Shown piece by piece: positions 7,181 through 16,320 of a stretch of 64,000 bases of DNA. Numbering within the stretch: the stretch's first letter is position 1; each line of letters begins with the position of its first letter. The notes under the pieces were generated by a model. That model saw only the letters and a list, made by a program, of their open reading frames with translations, did not search any database and was not told the DNA's origin. Made by a program: the position numbers and the translations under genes. Location: contig CADECP010000017.1 in assembly GCA_902825875.1 (NCBI GenBank), forward strand, positions 62,001-126,000, written 5' to 3'. Source of the stretch: an uncultured Acidobacteriota bacterium (GTDB lineage: Bacteria > Acidobacteriota > Blastocatellia > RBC074).

Positions 7181-8941
7181 ATGAACCAATTATCCGCATA
7201 CAAACGACTCAAAGGCGCAATGGTTTGCGCCGTTTTTTTCCAAATGGCTCTGGCAGTTTTTGCCGTAGCGCAAAACACACCGGGCTGGCAGTGGCGCAAC
7301 ATCACGCCAGCTTCTGGCGCGATGCCTGAACCGCGACGCGACGGTGAAGCGATTTACGACCCGGCCGGCAAACGAATCATTCTTTTTGGCGGTAACAGTA
7401 ACGAAGGCCCCAAAAACGACACGTGGGCTTTTGATCTGGCGACGCGAACCTGGACAAAGCTGACCACTGTCGGAACTGCTCCAACGGGGCGACTCGGCTT
7501 TGACGCCGTGTACGATCCGGTTGGTCATCAAATGGTGATTTACTCCGGGCAAGGCGCGGGCTTTTTCAACGACACGTGGACGTTGAACCTGACGACGTTG
7601 CAATGGACAGATGTTTCGCCAGTTTCAGACAGTGCGCGCCCGAAAAAGCGTTATGGCTCAGGAGCCGTGTTCGATCCGCAAACGCGCAGCCTGGTTTCTT
7701 TCGCCGGATTCACTTCCGAAGCCGGGCGGTTCCAGGACACGCAAAGTTTTGGCTTGGCTGGCAAAGCCTGGTCGGATTGGACTCCGGGCGGAAGTAAGCC
7801 GCAGGTTCGTTGTTTGCTGACAGCGGCGTTCGATCCCATCGGTCGGCGAATGATTATTTACGCCGGTCAGCGCAGCGGAGCGTTGGACGACATCTGGTCG
7901 TTTGATCTGGCTTCGCGGCAATGGACGAACATGACTCCGGCGGTGCGTCCGCCCGGCAGATTCTGGTCAACCAGCTTCGTCAACAAAGACGGTCGCTTCG
8001 TGATTTTCGGCGGTTCGGGCGCTGGGAATTTCAATGACACCTGGGAGTTCGATTTGTCGGCTCAACGCTGGACGCAGCTTCAAATTGAAAACCCGCCTTC
8101 GCAGCGCAACGGGATGATGGGCGTGTACATTGACACCGAAGACCGGTTCATCGTCATCGGCGGCACTGGCAACAGCGGAAATCTGAACGACGTGTGGGAA
8201 CTGAGCCGCAAATCAACTGCGACAGTTTCAACGGTTTCCGCAGCCAGTTTTGATGGAACCACGCTTGCACCTGAATCCATCGTGGCGGCGTTCGGCACGA
8301 ATCTGGCGACCGGAACTCAATCGGCGAACGCGGCTCCGCTGCCAACGACTTTGGCCGGAACCAGCCTTCGCGTCAAAGACAGTTTGGGCGCAGAACGATT
8401 GGCTCCGTTGTTTTATGTTTCGCCGGGGCAGATTAACTACCTCATTCCCGCAGGTACTGCCGCCGGTTCGGCGACTATCACCGTCACCAGCAGCGACGGT
8501 TCGACGGCGACCGGTTCGGTGCAAATTGCCGACGTTGCGCCAAGCCTTTTCACCGCCAACAGCAGCGGAGCCGGAGTCGCCGCAGCCGTCGTTTTGCGAA
8601 TCCGCGCAAACGGTTCGCAAACGTTGGAACCGGTGGCCGAATGGAACGCCTCACTGAGTCGGTTTGTGGCGACGCCGATTGACCTGGGCGGCGAAGCCGA
8701 TCAGGTTTATCTGCTTCTGTTCGGAACGGGGCTTCGATTTCGCGGCAGCCTGGCTGGCGTGATGGTTTCGGTCGGCGGACAAGCCGCACAAGTGCAATAC
8801 GCCGGCCAGCAAGGCGATTTTATCGGCCTGGATCAAATCAACGTCTTAGCGCCTCGTTCGTTGATCGGGCGCGGTGAAGTTGATCTGACACTCACCGCCG
8901 ACGGCAAAACCGCCAACACAGTCAGGCTCAGTTTCAAATAA
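7181..8941 (+). CDS. Secreted kelch-repeat protein with Solibacter-type C-terminal domain
   Basis: 586 residues from the ATG at 7181; the frame is open back to a TTG inside the palindrome at 7154, which is not a credible start. A signal peptide ends near FAVAQ. Residues about 40-340 hold six kelch-like repeats (IILFGG-N...DTW-FDL, MVIYSG...NDTW, FVIFGG...FNDTWEF, FIVIGG...LNDVWEL), predicted to make a beta propeller. The last 230 residues match the domain known from Solibacter-group proteins (SIVAAFGTNLA, APLFYVSPGQINYLIP, LGLDQINV-like region). That C-terminal domain is strongly tied to Acidobacteriota. Function is unknown; extracellular binding or carbohydrate interaction is possible. Confidence 0.85.
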   Translation: MNQLSAYKRLKGAMVCAVFFQMALAVFAVAQNTPGWQWRNITPASGAMPEPRRDGEAIYDPAGKRIILFGGNSNEGPKNDTWAFDLATRTWTKLTTVGTAPTGRLGFDAVYDPVGHQMVIYSGQGAGFFNDTWTLNLTTLQWTDVSPVSDSARPKKRYGSGAVFDPQTRSLVSFAGFTSEAGRFQDTQSFGLAGKAWSDWTPGGSKPQVRCLLTAAFDPIGRRMIIYAGQRSGALDDIWSFDLASRQWTNMTPAVRPPGRFWSTSFVNKDGRFVIFGGSGAGNFNDTWEFDLSAQRWTQLQIENPPSQRNGMMGVYIDTEDRFIVIGGTGNSGNLNDVWELSRKSTATVSTVSAASFDGTTLAPESIVAAFGTNLATGTQSANAAPLPTTLAGTSLRVKDSLGAERLAPLFYVSPGQINYLIPAGTAAGSATITVTSSDGSTATGSVQIADVAPSLFTANSSGAGVAAAVVLRIRANGSQTLEPVAEWNASLSRFVATPIDLGGEADQVYLLLFGTGLRFRGSLAGVMVSVGGQAAQVQYAGQQGDFIGLDQINVLAPRSLIGRGEVDLTLTADGKTANTVRLSFK

Positions 8942-8978
8942 GTGTTGCGGCGTAATCGGCTTCGGGCTTGTCACAATT

Positions 8979-9024
8979 CAAAAAAGACGGTTAAGCTCTC
9001 TGTGAGTTTCAACCGTCTTTTTCG
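8979..9024. terminator. Rho-independent terminator after the kelch gene
   Basis: AAAAAGACGGTT and AACCGTCTTTTT form a 12-bp stem around a roughly 20-base loop, ending in a T run. It lies 40 bases after the kelch stop codon and before marC. Confidence 0.85.
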
Positions 9025-9042
9025 TTTTGCCCGCAAACAACT

Positions 9043-9630
9043 ATGGACATTTTTACCGCAGCCACCACGCTGTTTCTGATTATGGACCCGCTCGGCAATG
9101 TGCCGGTCTTTATCTCGTTGCTCAAAAATGTTGCGCCTGAACGCCGTCGCTTGGTGCTGATCCGCGAACTGGTCATCGCGTATGCCGTGATGCTGATCTT
9201 CTTGCTGCTCGGCCAGCACCTGTTGAAGTTTCTAAGCTTGAAACAGGAATCCATCAGCATCGCCGGCGGCATCGTCCTGTTCCTGATAGCGATTCGAATG
9301 ATCTTTCCGCAGGAAGGCGGAATTATGGGCGAACAAGCCGACGAAGAACCGTTCATCGTCCCATTGGCAATTCCAATGGTCGCAGGGCCTTCGACGTTGG
9401 CGGCATTGTTGTTGATGGCGCAATCTTCGCCAAAGAAAATGACAAGCTGGGTGATGGCGTTGACCGCAGCCTGGTTGGTGACAGCGGCGATTCTGTTGGC
9501 TTCGCCGCTGTTTTTCCGTTTGCTGAAACAGCGCGGCTTGACGGCGATGGAACGATTGATGGGAATGTTGCTGGTGATGATGTCCGTGCAGATGTTTTTG
9601 AACGGCTTGGCAGAATACCTGCGGAAATAA
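9043..9630 (+). CDS. MarC family (UPF0056) integral membrane protein
   Basis: 195 residues, six predicted membrane spans, full family length. The opening LFLIMDPLGNVPVFISLLK and the mid-protein IPMVAGPSTLAALL are hallmarks of MarC/YhgN/YchE proteins. They sit in the inner membrane; their transport substrate has not been settled and the early link to antibiotic resistance was not upheld. No good ribosome site precedes the ATG. The gene is followed within 3 bases by a hairpin shared with the convergent gene. Confidence 0.9.
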   Translation: MDIFTAATTLFLIMDPLGNVPVFISLLKNVAPERRRLVLIRELVIAYAVMLIFLLLGQHLLKFLSLKQESISIAGGIVLFLIAIRMIFPQEGGIMGEQADEEPFIVPLAIPMVAGPSTLAALLLMAQSSPKKMTSWVMALTAAWLVTAAILLASPLFFRLLKQRGLTAMERLMGMLLVMMSVQMFLNGLAEYLRK

Positions 9631-9632
9631 AA

Positions 9633-9655
9633 GAGACTTGATTCGATCAAGTCTC
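9633..9655. terminator. Bidirectional terminator hairpin
   Basis: GAGACTTGAT and ATCAAGTCTC form a perfect 10-bp stem with a 3-base loop between two convergent genes. The arm overlaps the stop codon of the minus-strand gene (9654-9656). Confidence 0.7.
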
Positions 9656-10022
9656 AATCAGGCTGGCGACGGCTGGACGCAACCGCCGCAATGAATCCAA
9701 CAACAGCAATTGCCAGCATCAAACCAACCAAAAACTGTAATGTCGAATTTTCAGCAGGGTTGCATTTCAACCATTCCGGCGATAGCCCAACGAACAACGC
9801 CATGTAAAACACTCCAGCCGTAAACGCCCAACCGCTGGCCAGAACCATCGCCTCCGAACTACGGCGCGTTTGATAAAATCCGATCAGCAGCCAAACGACA
9901 ATCACATAATCAACAATCCACAGCGGAGCGTATTGCCAGTTTCCCCAATTGATGACGGCTTCGCCAATGCCAAGCCCAACGGCGAAAATCAGCGCCAGCC
10001 AGCGACTCAACTGCAACAGCAT
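9654..10022 (-). CDS. Small hypothetical membrane protein
   Basis: 122 residues with four hydrophobic segments (about 5-22, 33-50, 62-80, 93-113) separated by short polar loops; no family was recognised. It is rich in tryptophan in the first half (WGNWQYAPLW). It lies 12 bases after the ChaN-like gene's stop in the same direction, so the two are probably co-transcribed. Its TGA falls within the shared terminator hairpin. Confidence 0.65.
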   Translation of the reverse strand: MLLQLSRWLALIFAVGLGIGEAVINWGNWQYAPLWIVDYVIVVWLLIGFYQTRRSSEAMVLASGWAFTAGVFYMALFVGLSPEWLKCNPAENSTLQFLVGLMLAIAVVGFIAAVASSRRQPD

Positions 10023-10034
10023 TTCAACCTCTCA

Positions 10035-11024
10035 TTATTTGGCAGCTTCAGGTTTGGCTGCTGCCGGCTTCAAACAAAAGATTATGTAGTCGCCACGTTT
10101 GCGATATTCGTCGGTGTTGATCGAATCAAGGTTTTCAACCGGAATCACCGAAACAATTTTGACTTTGGCTTTTGGCGAGCGGCGAATGACTCGCGCCGCC
10201 GTACCGAGTTTGTAATCGCTGTGAAACGCGCCGTTGTAATGAACGATGACGTTTTTCGGCTGCACAGCATTGGCCGGAGGAATCGCGGCTGAAATCGCTT
10301 CGGCCATTGTTTCGTCTTTCACGCATTGCGCGAAGTAGAACCTTTCAACCATCGCTTTTTCTTCAGCAACTTTCTTTTCATCCTTTTTCTCGTTCGGTTT
10401 GGCATCACCTGCCGGATGACTGGACATGGCTTCTGTGAAGCGTTTGAAATAATCATCAAACGGACATTGAAATTGAGCCGCAACCAGTTTGCGGTCAGCT
10501 TCCGGCAATGAATTGATCGAATCCAGACTTTGCCGCGAAACTTGCGAAGCCAAGCGGCGAGGAACATTGCTGGCAATCACCGGCCAGTTATGTGCGCGAG
10601 CGATTTCAACCAATGGGCGATAATCCGTCGCATAACGCGGCCAGGGACGCGAAGTTTTCAAGAAAGCTTCTTCGCTTAGCTTGCCTGCCAGATATTCGTT
10701 GAGCGATTGCTGCACGTCACGTTCGAACATCTCCAGCGAAATCGTTGCAACAACTTTGCGCCGAAGCAAACCGTCCAAAATGGCTCGTTCCAATTTATGC
10801 GTAGCCGGGTCATCATGCTGTTCGCCGACAAAGACGACATCGGCTTTGGCCAATTCGGCCAGCATAGCTTCAAAGTCAGAAAATCGTTTATCTTTGGAAT
10901 CGTAAACTCGTTGAGGGATGTATCCGGAACCGGATTGGTGAGGGTTTTGAGTTTGAGCAACTGAACTTTGAACAAAAACCAGTAGCGCAAAAAGCAGAGC
11001 AAAAATTCCTTTTTTAGCGGTCAT
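10035..11024 (-). CDS. ChaN-like (DUF399) haem-binding-type secreted protein
   Basis: 329 residues from the ATG at 11024, which is preceded by GAAAGG; the frame runs upstream to 11090 but lacks a signal there. The signal peptide ends at SSVAQ. The core VVFVGEQHDDPATHKLE, then ISLEMFERDVQ, SRPWPRYATDYRPLVEIA and HYNGAFHSDY match the ChaN/Cofac_haem_bdg family, whose members bind haem in the periplasm for iron uptake. There is a charged Lys/Glu-rich insertion near residues 215-235 and an Ala/Lys/Glu tail. No lipobox is seen, unlike Campylobacter ChaN. Haem binding is inferred from the family. Confidence 0.8.
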   Translation of the reverse strand: MTAKKGIFALLFALLVFVQSSVAQTQNPHQSGSGYIPQRVYDSKDKRFSDFEAMLAELAKADVVFVGEQHDDPATHKLERAILDGLLRRKVVATISLEMFERDVQQSLNEYLAGKLSEEAFLKTSRPWPRYATDYRPLVEIARAHNWPVIASNVPRRLASQVSRQSLDSINSLPEADRKLVAAQFQCPFDDYFKRFTEAMSSHPAGDAKPNEKKDEKKVAEEKAMVERFYFAQCVKDETMAEAISAAIPPANAVQPKNVIVHYNGAFHSDYKLGTAARVIRRSPKAKVKIVSVIPVENLDSINTDEYRKRGDYIIFCLKPAAAKPEAAK

Positions 11025-11120
11025 TGAAAAACGCCTTTCACAAATTAACTTTTGGAGTTGAATACCGGAAACCGTTCGCAGTATACCCATCGCTCCTGAA
11101 TTTCAAAATGTCTTGGTGCA

Positions 11121-11618
11121 ATGAAATCAACCTCTCGAAAACCGAAAAAAAGTGATCCGAAGACTGAGCCTTCGCGCGCTCAGCACCTGATTCTGGGTGC
11201 GAAAGGCGAGCGACTTGCGGTTGAACATCTTGAACAGCAAGGTTATCGAATCGTTGCCACCAATTTTACCTTGCCAATTGGCTATAGCCTTCAAGGGCGG
11301 CAGATCACTGGGGAAATAGACATTGTGGCTTACGACGAAACAACGCAGCCGTTCGTGCTGACTTTCATCGAAGTCAAAACACGCACTCGAACCGACATTG
11401 CCGCTCCGGAAGCGGCTGTGGATCGTCGCAAACAGCGACAAATTATCCGAACGGCACGACTCTATCGCCGATTGATGGCCGTGCAGGAAGAACCATTTCG
11501 ATACGACGTCATCACTGTGGTTGCGGCTCCGAATGCAACAGAAGAGATTTCTCTGCTGCGCGGCTTTTTCAGCGAAGAACTGTTCACACGTAGCAATTGG
11601 AGCAGAGATAAGTTCTGA
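11121..11618 (+). CDS. YraN / UPF0102 family nuclease-like protein
   Basis: 165 residues. LGAKGERLAVEHLEQQGYRIVATNF, EIDIVAYDE, FIEVKTRTR and AAVDRRKQRQI are the family's hallmarks and give an E-x(n)-D-x(n)-ExK restriction-endonuclease-like active site. Compared with typical YraN (about 120 residues) it has an extra basic N terminus and a 10-residue insertion before EIDIVAY (SLQGRQ). Members are thought to act in DNA repair or recombination but are little characterised. It is divergent from the ChaN-like gene and lies just upstream of the tRNA gene. Confidence 0.85.
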   Translation: MKSTSRKPKKSDPKTEPSRAQHLILGAKGERLAVEHLEQQGYRIVATNFTLPIGYSLQGRQITGEIDIVAYDETTQPFVLTFIEVKTRTRTDIAAPEAAVDRRKQRQIIRTARLYRRLMAVQEEPFRYDVITVVAAPNATEEISLLRGFFSEELFTRSNWSRDKF

Positions 11619-11636
11619 TTTTCTTCGATGCGCCCG

Positions 11637-11665
11637 TTGACAAAATACGGATGCTTCGGTAAAAA
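11637..11665 (+). promoter_or_regulatory. Promoter of the tRNA-Gly gene
   Basis: A perfect TTGACA (11637-11642) is followed after 17 bases by TAAAAA (11660-11665). The expected transcription start is about 7 bases before the mature tRNA 5' end at 11679. Confidence 0.6.
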
Positions 11666-11678
11666 GTCGCTTCCGTCA

Positions 11679-11753
<75 letters not shown>

Positions 11754-12265
11754 TTTTTTCCAATCAAGAATCTTTCAAAATATCGAGATGCGGCGAAGAC
11801 GACTGTCAGAACTTTCGTCCTGACGTTTTCTGAGCATGCTGACTCTCCAGCATTTCCGTTTTGAGAGTCTGTGCAACTCACCAAACCACATTCCTTCGCC
11901 GCTTTGCTTTTGATAAAGCAAACTTCAGTAGCCTCTCCCCTGCAAGTCTGCAAACTTAAATGAATTAAATGAAAAAGTTTGTGCGAAAATTGTCAGCCCT
12001 GTGCTAGACTCCCGCTCGGAGTTTCAGCTCCCCCTTGGATTCGTTACCCCAAAAGCTCTTCCGCCCCATATCCGATTCGTGACAATCAGCGTCCGATCGT
12101 CCAGCGCAAGACGTTTTGAGTTAGTAACTTTCGTGAGAGCGATTGAAACGTTCTTTAGAGCGTTGCGCTTACACTTTTGCAGCCACGCGCTGTCAAACCA
12201 CTTTTACTTTTTTTATTCTGAATCTCGACCGAAGGGTTGTTGGGACAGGAACCGGAAGGTGACTT
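11754..12265. other. 512-base gap holding a possible promoter and a long leader
   Basis: No protein gene is supported here. The first part holds a weak inverted arrangement (GACTCTCCAGCA...TGAGAGTC, 11839-11871). An extended -10 (TGCTAGACT, about 12002-12010) with TTGTGC 20 bases upstream could start a leader of about 250 bases for the small gene at 12266. Pyrimidine-rich stretches and several short hairpins are present, but no known riboswitch or ncRNA family was recognised. Confidence 0.4.
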
Positions 12266-12475
12266 ATGAAAGCTAAATTGATCAAAAAAGATTCTCCGTT
12301 GCAGGAGCAATTAAAAAAAGCACGCAAAAACAAAAAACTTCGCAAAAAAACTAACCCCGCTCGCACAGCATTTGAGATGACAACCGAATGGCTGAAAAAT
12401 CGCAGGGATGAAACCTCCAACGCACGTGAAAGCTTCGCTGCGTTGTTCACCAACACTGATCCTCAATCGGCTTAG
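12266..12475 (+). CDS. Small basic hypothetical protein
   Basis: 69 residues, preceded by a good ribosome site (GGAAGGTGAC, 5 bases before the ATG). The N-terminal half is strongly basic (KKARKNKKLRKK); the C-terminal half (AFEMTTEWLKNRRDE) could form an amphipathic helix. No family recognised; nucleic-acid binding is possible from charge alone. It sits alone between tRNA-Gly and xylA, after a long untranslated stretch. Confidence 0.55.
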   Translation: MKAKLIKKDSPLQEQLKKARKNKKLRKKTNPARTAFEMTTEWLKNRRDETSNARESFAALFTNTDPQSA

Positions 12476-12716
12476 GCCCAATCTCCATCCGACCATCTCC
12501 CAAAATGATCCCGTTCTGACAAAGTACCGCAGCACGATTGATGAGTTGATTTAACTGGGACTCTCTCATCAGTCGTGAGCAGGTATTTTTGCCTTTTTCG
12601 CTCATTAGCTTGATAAACTCTTTCTACGATTTAGCAACTCAGCTACAATCGCCATCCACTCGGATTTACCGTTTTCAATTCAACAAAGCGATACGAAATC
12701 TGCGAAGGAGCAATGA

Positions 12717-13880
12717 ATGAGCACTCTTCAACCGAAGAAAGAGCATAAGTTTACGTTTGGGCTATGGACTGTTGGGAATCCTGGACGCGATCCATTTGGT
12801 GAACCGACTCGCCAAGCCATTTCACCCGTCACCATCGTCGAACGTCTGGCCAAGCTGGGCGCTTACGGCGTCAACTTTCACGACAACGATTTAGTCCCGA
12901 TTGACGCAACGGCCACCGAACGCGACAAGATCGTCGGTGACTTCAAAAAAGCTCTGAACGACACCGGAATGGTTGTGCCAATGGCAACAACCAATCTGTT
13001 CGGCGATCCTGTTTTTAAAGACGGCGCTTTCACCTCAAACGATCCGCGAGTTCGCCTGTACGCCATCCAGAAAACCATGCGTTCAATGGATTTGGGCGCA
13101 GAAGTCGGCGCAAAAATCTATGTCTTCTGGGGCGGACGCGAAGGCGCGGAAGTGGACGGTGCCAAAGACGCCCGCGAAGCCATCAAATGGTTCCGCGAAG
13201 CCATCAACTTCCTCTGCGAATACTCCATCTCACAAGGTTACGGCTACAAATTCGCAATGGAAGCCAAGCCGAACGAACCGCGCGGCGACATTTATTTCCC
13301 TTCCACTGGATCGTATCTTGGCTTCATCAACACGCTGGATCATCCTGAAATGGTTGGCGTCAACCCCGAAGTCGGCCACGAACACATGGCCGGGCTGAAC
13401 TTTTACCACGTCGTTTCCCAAGCCATCGAAATGGGCAAACTCTTCCACATTGATTTGAACGATCAGAAAGGCTGCCGCTTCGATCAGGATTTGCGCTTCG
13501 GTTCGGAATCTCTGAAAGGCATGTTCTTTTTGGTCAAGTTGCTGGAAGAAGCTTACGACGGGCCGCGCCATTTCGACGCGCACGCTTATCGCAGCGAAGA
13601 CGAAGAAGGCGTTTGGGATTTTGCCGCTGGCTGTATGCGGACTTACCTGATCCTTAAAGAGAAAGCTCAGCAGTTCAATGACGACCCAGATATTCAATCG
13701 CTGCTGGCTGAAATCAAAGCCGTAGATGCGAACTTTGAATCCATCCCGGTCAAATTCACGCCGGAACGCGCAGAACAAATCAAAGGCTTGAATCTGGATC
13801 GTGCGGCGCTGTCTCGTAAACGGCTGCCATACGAAAAGCTGGATCAACTGGTTGTTGATCTGCTGCTTGGCATTCGCTAA
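12717..13880 (+). CDS. xylA: Xylose isomerase
   Basis: 387 residues, the length of the shorter (actinobacterial-type) class. The catalytic His is H55 with D58 (VNFHDND). The metal ligands E182 and K184 are in [14 protein letters not shown]; further metal-site motifs are [17 protein letters not shown] and HFDAHAYR. It interconverts D-xylose and D-xylulose (and glucose/fructose) in the cytoplasm using two divalent metal ions. Two overlapping ATGs exist (12713 and 12717); only the second is in frame and it is well spaced from GAAGGAG. A terminator follows, so it is probably monocistronic; no xylulokinase gene is nearby. Confidence 0.95.
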   Translation: MSTLQPKKEHKFTFGLWTVGNPGRDPFGEPTRQAISPVTIVERLAKLGAYGVNFHDNDLVPIDATATERDKIVGDFKKALNDTGMVVPMATTNLFGDPVFKDGAFTSNDPRVRLYAIQKTMRSMDLGAEVGAKIYVFWGGREGAEVDGAKDAREAIKWFREAINFLCEYSISQGYGYKFAMEAKPNEPRGDIYFPSTGSYLGFINTLDHPEMVGVNPEVGHEHMAGLNFYHVVSQAIEMGKLFHIDLNDQKGCRFDQDLRFGSESLKGMFFLVKLLEEAYDGPRHFDAHAYRSEDEEGVWDFAAGCMRTYLILKEKAQQFNDDPDIQSLLAEIKAVDANFESIPVKFTPERAEQIKGLNLDRAALSRKRLPYEKLDQLVVDLLLGIR

Positions 13881-13900
13881 GCCAATCGTTCTACCCATTA

Positions 13901-13936
13901 ACCGAAGGGCGCGTTTGAGGTGCTCTTCGGTTTTTC
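13901..13936 (+). terminator. Terminator after xylA
   Basis: ACCGAAG pairs with CTTCGGT around a loop, with extra GC pairs inside, followed by TTTTT. It lies 20 bases after the xylA stop. The open frame of the next gene extends into it, which argues for that gene's later ATG. Confidence 0.8.
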
Positions 13937-13946
13937 CTCCCGCCCA

Positions 13947-14924
13947 ATGCACTACAGAAAATTCAATCACACGAACTTTGCCAGTTCAGAAGTCGGTCTG
14001 GGTTGTTGGCAACTCGGCGCGGACTGGGGCGAAGTTTCGGAAAAAGACGCTCAAAACATTTTGGCCAAAGCCGTTGATTGCGGCATCAACTTTTTCGACA
14101 CGGCGGATGTTTATGGCGACGGGCGCAGCGAAACGTTGATCGGCAACTTCCTGAAATCGTCCAAGTCCGATGCGTTCGTTGCCACAAAACTCGGTCGCAG
14201 AGGCATTTATCCAAACAATTACTCCGAAGCGACGATTCGCGCAGCAACCGAAGAATCGTTGCGACGATTGCAAACCGACGCGCTTGAACTGACGCAGCTT
14301 CACTGCATTCCGACTGAGGTCATCAGACAAGGCGACGTTTTCGATTGGCTGCGAACGCTGAAAACCGAAGGCAAAATCAAAAGCTTCGGAGCCAGCGTCG
14401 AGTCAATGGAAGAAGCTCAAATCTGTTTGCAGCAAGACGGACTGGCTTCACTGCAAATCATCTTCAACGTCTTTCGGCAAAAACCGATTGCCGAATTGTT
14501 TGAAGCCGCCAAAGCCAAATCCGTCGCATTGATTGTTCGCTTGCCGCTGGCCAGTGGATTGCTCGGCGGCAAACTGACGAAACAATCCAACTTTTCCGTT
14601 GACGACCACCGCAATTACAACCGAGACGGCCAATTTTTCAACGTCGGCGAAACCTTTGCCGGATTGCCGTTTGAACTCGGTGTTGAACTGGCTGAAGAGC
14701 TTCGGCAATTCGTGCCTGAAAATCTGACGATGGCGCAAATGGCAATGCGCTGGATTCTGGATCACGAAGCCGTGACAGTCGTCATCCCCGGCGCGACGAA
14801 AATTCAACAAGTCGCCGACAACGCATCGGCTTCGGATTTACCGCCGCTCGGCGAAGAAACTCATCGTCAACTTCATAAGTTTTACGAACAGAAAGTCGCT
14901 CAACACATTCGCGGGCCGTATTAA
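13947..14924 (+). CDS. Aldo/keto reductase
   Basis: 325 residues from the ATG at 13947 (MHYRKFNHTNF); an earlier GTG at 13920 lies in the xylA terminator. The catalytic Asp and Tyr are in FFDTADVYGDGRSE, the Lys in VATKLG and the His in LTQLHCIP. The C-terminal NADP site resembles AVTVVIPGATKIQQVADN. The family reduces aldehydes and ketones, often sugar-derived, with NADPH in the cytoplasm. The tail end HIRGPY is typical of bacterial MocA/YajO-like members. It is followed by a transporter gene after 41 bases, so the pair may form an operon. Confidence 0.9.
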   Translation: MHYRKFNHTNFASSEVGLGCWQLGADWGEVSEKDAQNILAKAVDCGINFFDTADVYGDGRSETLIGNFLKSSKSDAFVATKLGRRGIYPNNYSEATIRAATEESLRRLQTDALELTQLHCIPTEVIRQGDVFDWLRTLKTEGKIKSFGASVESMEEAQICLQQDGLASLQIIFNVFRQKPIAELFEAAKAKSVALIVRLPLASGLLGGKLTKQSNFSVDDHRNYNRDGQFFNVGETFAGLPFELGVELAEELRQFVPENLTMAQMAMRWILDHEAVTVVIPGATKIQQVADNASASDLPPLGEETHRQLHKFYEQKVAQHIRGPY

Positions 14925-14965
14925 GCCGCGTTGACCATCAACCGCCAACAAACCGGACAACGCTT

Positions 14966-16273
14966 ATGACACCAACTCCGCCGCCCCAACCGCCGGTCAC
15001 GAAGAAAGAAATCGCTGGCTGGTGTTTTTACGATGTTGCTGATTCCACGTTTACTACGGTCATTATCACAGCGTTTTACGCCAACTTTTTCAAAGACATT
15101 GTCGTCGGAGATTCGACTCAAGGAACTTACCTGTGGGGAATTGCCACTTCGATTTCCGAAGTTGTCGTGGCGCTGACGGCTCCGATTTTAGGCGCAATCG
15201 CAGACTTTTCCGGCAGCCGCAAAAAGTTTCTTGGCATTTGCGCGTTGACGATCACCTTCTTCACCGGAGCTTTGTGGTTTGCGGGGCCGGGACAAGTCAC
15301 GCTGGCAATGGGACTGTTTATCATCGCCAATCTGGGATTTGCCGGAGGCGGCATTTTTATTGACAGTTTCCTGCCTGGGATTTCCACCAATGAAAATGCC
15401 GGGCGAATTTCCGGCATCAAGTGGGCGCTGGGTTATCTGAGCGGGCTGATTTGCGTCGCACTGTGCGGCCCGTTGGCACAAGGAATCAAACCGAACGCCA
15501 CCCCAGAAGACATTTCCAAAGCCAGCCTGATTCCCATCGTCGTCGCTGTGTATTACGGCTTGGCGGTGATTCCGACTTTCTTGTTTTTGCGTGATCGCAG
15601 CGAAGCCAAGCCATTGCCCGCCGGAGAAAATTATCTGACCGTCGGTTTCAAGCAATTGCGAAAAACCTTCAGCCAGATCAAACGTTACCGCGAACTGGTC
15701 AAATTGCTGATCGCGTTTCTGGTTTACAACGACGGCGTAGTCACCGTCATCATCTTCGCGGCGATTTATGCGGTTGATACGATTGGTTTTACTCAAGGCG
15801 ACATCACCTTTATGTTCATCGTCCTGAACGTGGTGGCCGCCGCCGGAGCTTTTCTCTTCGGCAGCATCGCCGACAAGATCGGCCAGAAACGCACGATCTT
15901 CATTTCTTTGTTCATCTGGATCATTGCCGTATTCATCGCCTGGCGCGCTCACGATAAAACGACGTTCTGGGTGGCGGCGACTTTGGTCGGCATCGGAATG
16001 GGTTCCTGCCAATCGGTGACACGCAGCTTGTTGGCGCTGTTTACTCCCAAGCAAAATGCGGCGGAGTTTTTCGGATTTCTGGGAATTGCCGGAAAAGCGT
16101 TGGCGTTTTTGGGGCCGTTCGTGTTCGGTTCGCTGACCAAAGCGTTTAACAGCCAGCGTCCGGCGATTCTGGCGATTTCAGTCTTTTTCGTCGTCGGAGC
16201 AATCCTGCTGGCTTTCGTCAACGAACAGAAAGGCAAAGCCGAAGCGTTGATCCCGGTTGATGCCGAAGCCTAA
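14966..16273 (+). CDS. UMF1 (Atg22-like) family MFS transporter
   Basis: 435 residues, about twelve membrane spans. The opening KKEIAGWCFYDVADSTFTTVI and the early APILGAIADFSGSRKKFLG, plus ISGIKWALGYLSGL, are characteristic of the UMF1 branch of the major facilitator superfamily. Yeast Atg22 is an amino-acid effluxer; bacterial substrates are mostly unknown. It lies 41 bases after the aldo/keto reductase gene in the same direction. Confidence 0.85.
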   Translation: MTPTPPPQPPVTKKEIAGWCFYDVADSTFTTVIITAFYANFFKDIVVGDSTQGTYLWGIATSISEVVVALTAPILGAIADFSGSRKKFLGICALTITFFTGALWFAGPGQVTLAMGLFIIANLGFAGGGIFIDSFLPGISTNENAGRISGIKWALGYLSGLICVALCGPLAQGIKPNATPEDISKASLIPIVVAVYYGLAVIPTFLFLRDRSEAKPLPAGENYLTVGFKQLRKTFSQIKRYRELVKLLIAFLVYNDGVVTVIIFAAIYAVDTIGFTQGDITFMFIVLNVVAAAGAFLFGSIADKIGQKRTIFISLFIWIIAVFIAWRAHDKTTFWVAATLVGIGMGSCQSVTRSLLALFTPKQNAAEFFGFLGIAGKALAFLGPFVFGSLTKAFNSQRPAILAISVFFVVGAILLAFVNEQKGKAEALIPVDAEA

Positions 16274-16320
16274 GTTCGGATAGAGTCGCCCCGCTTTCAA
16301 ACAACCCAACTTGCACCTAT

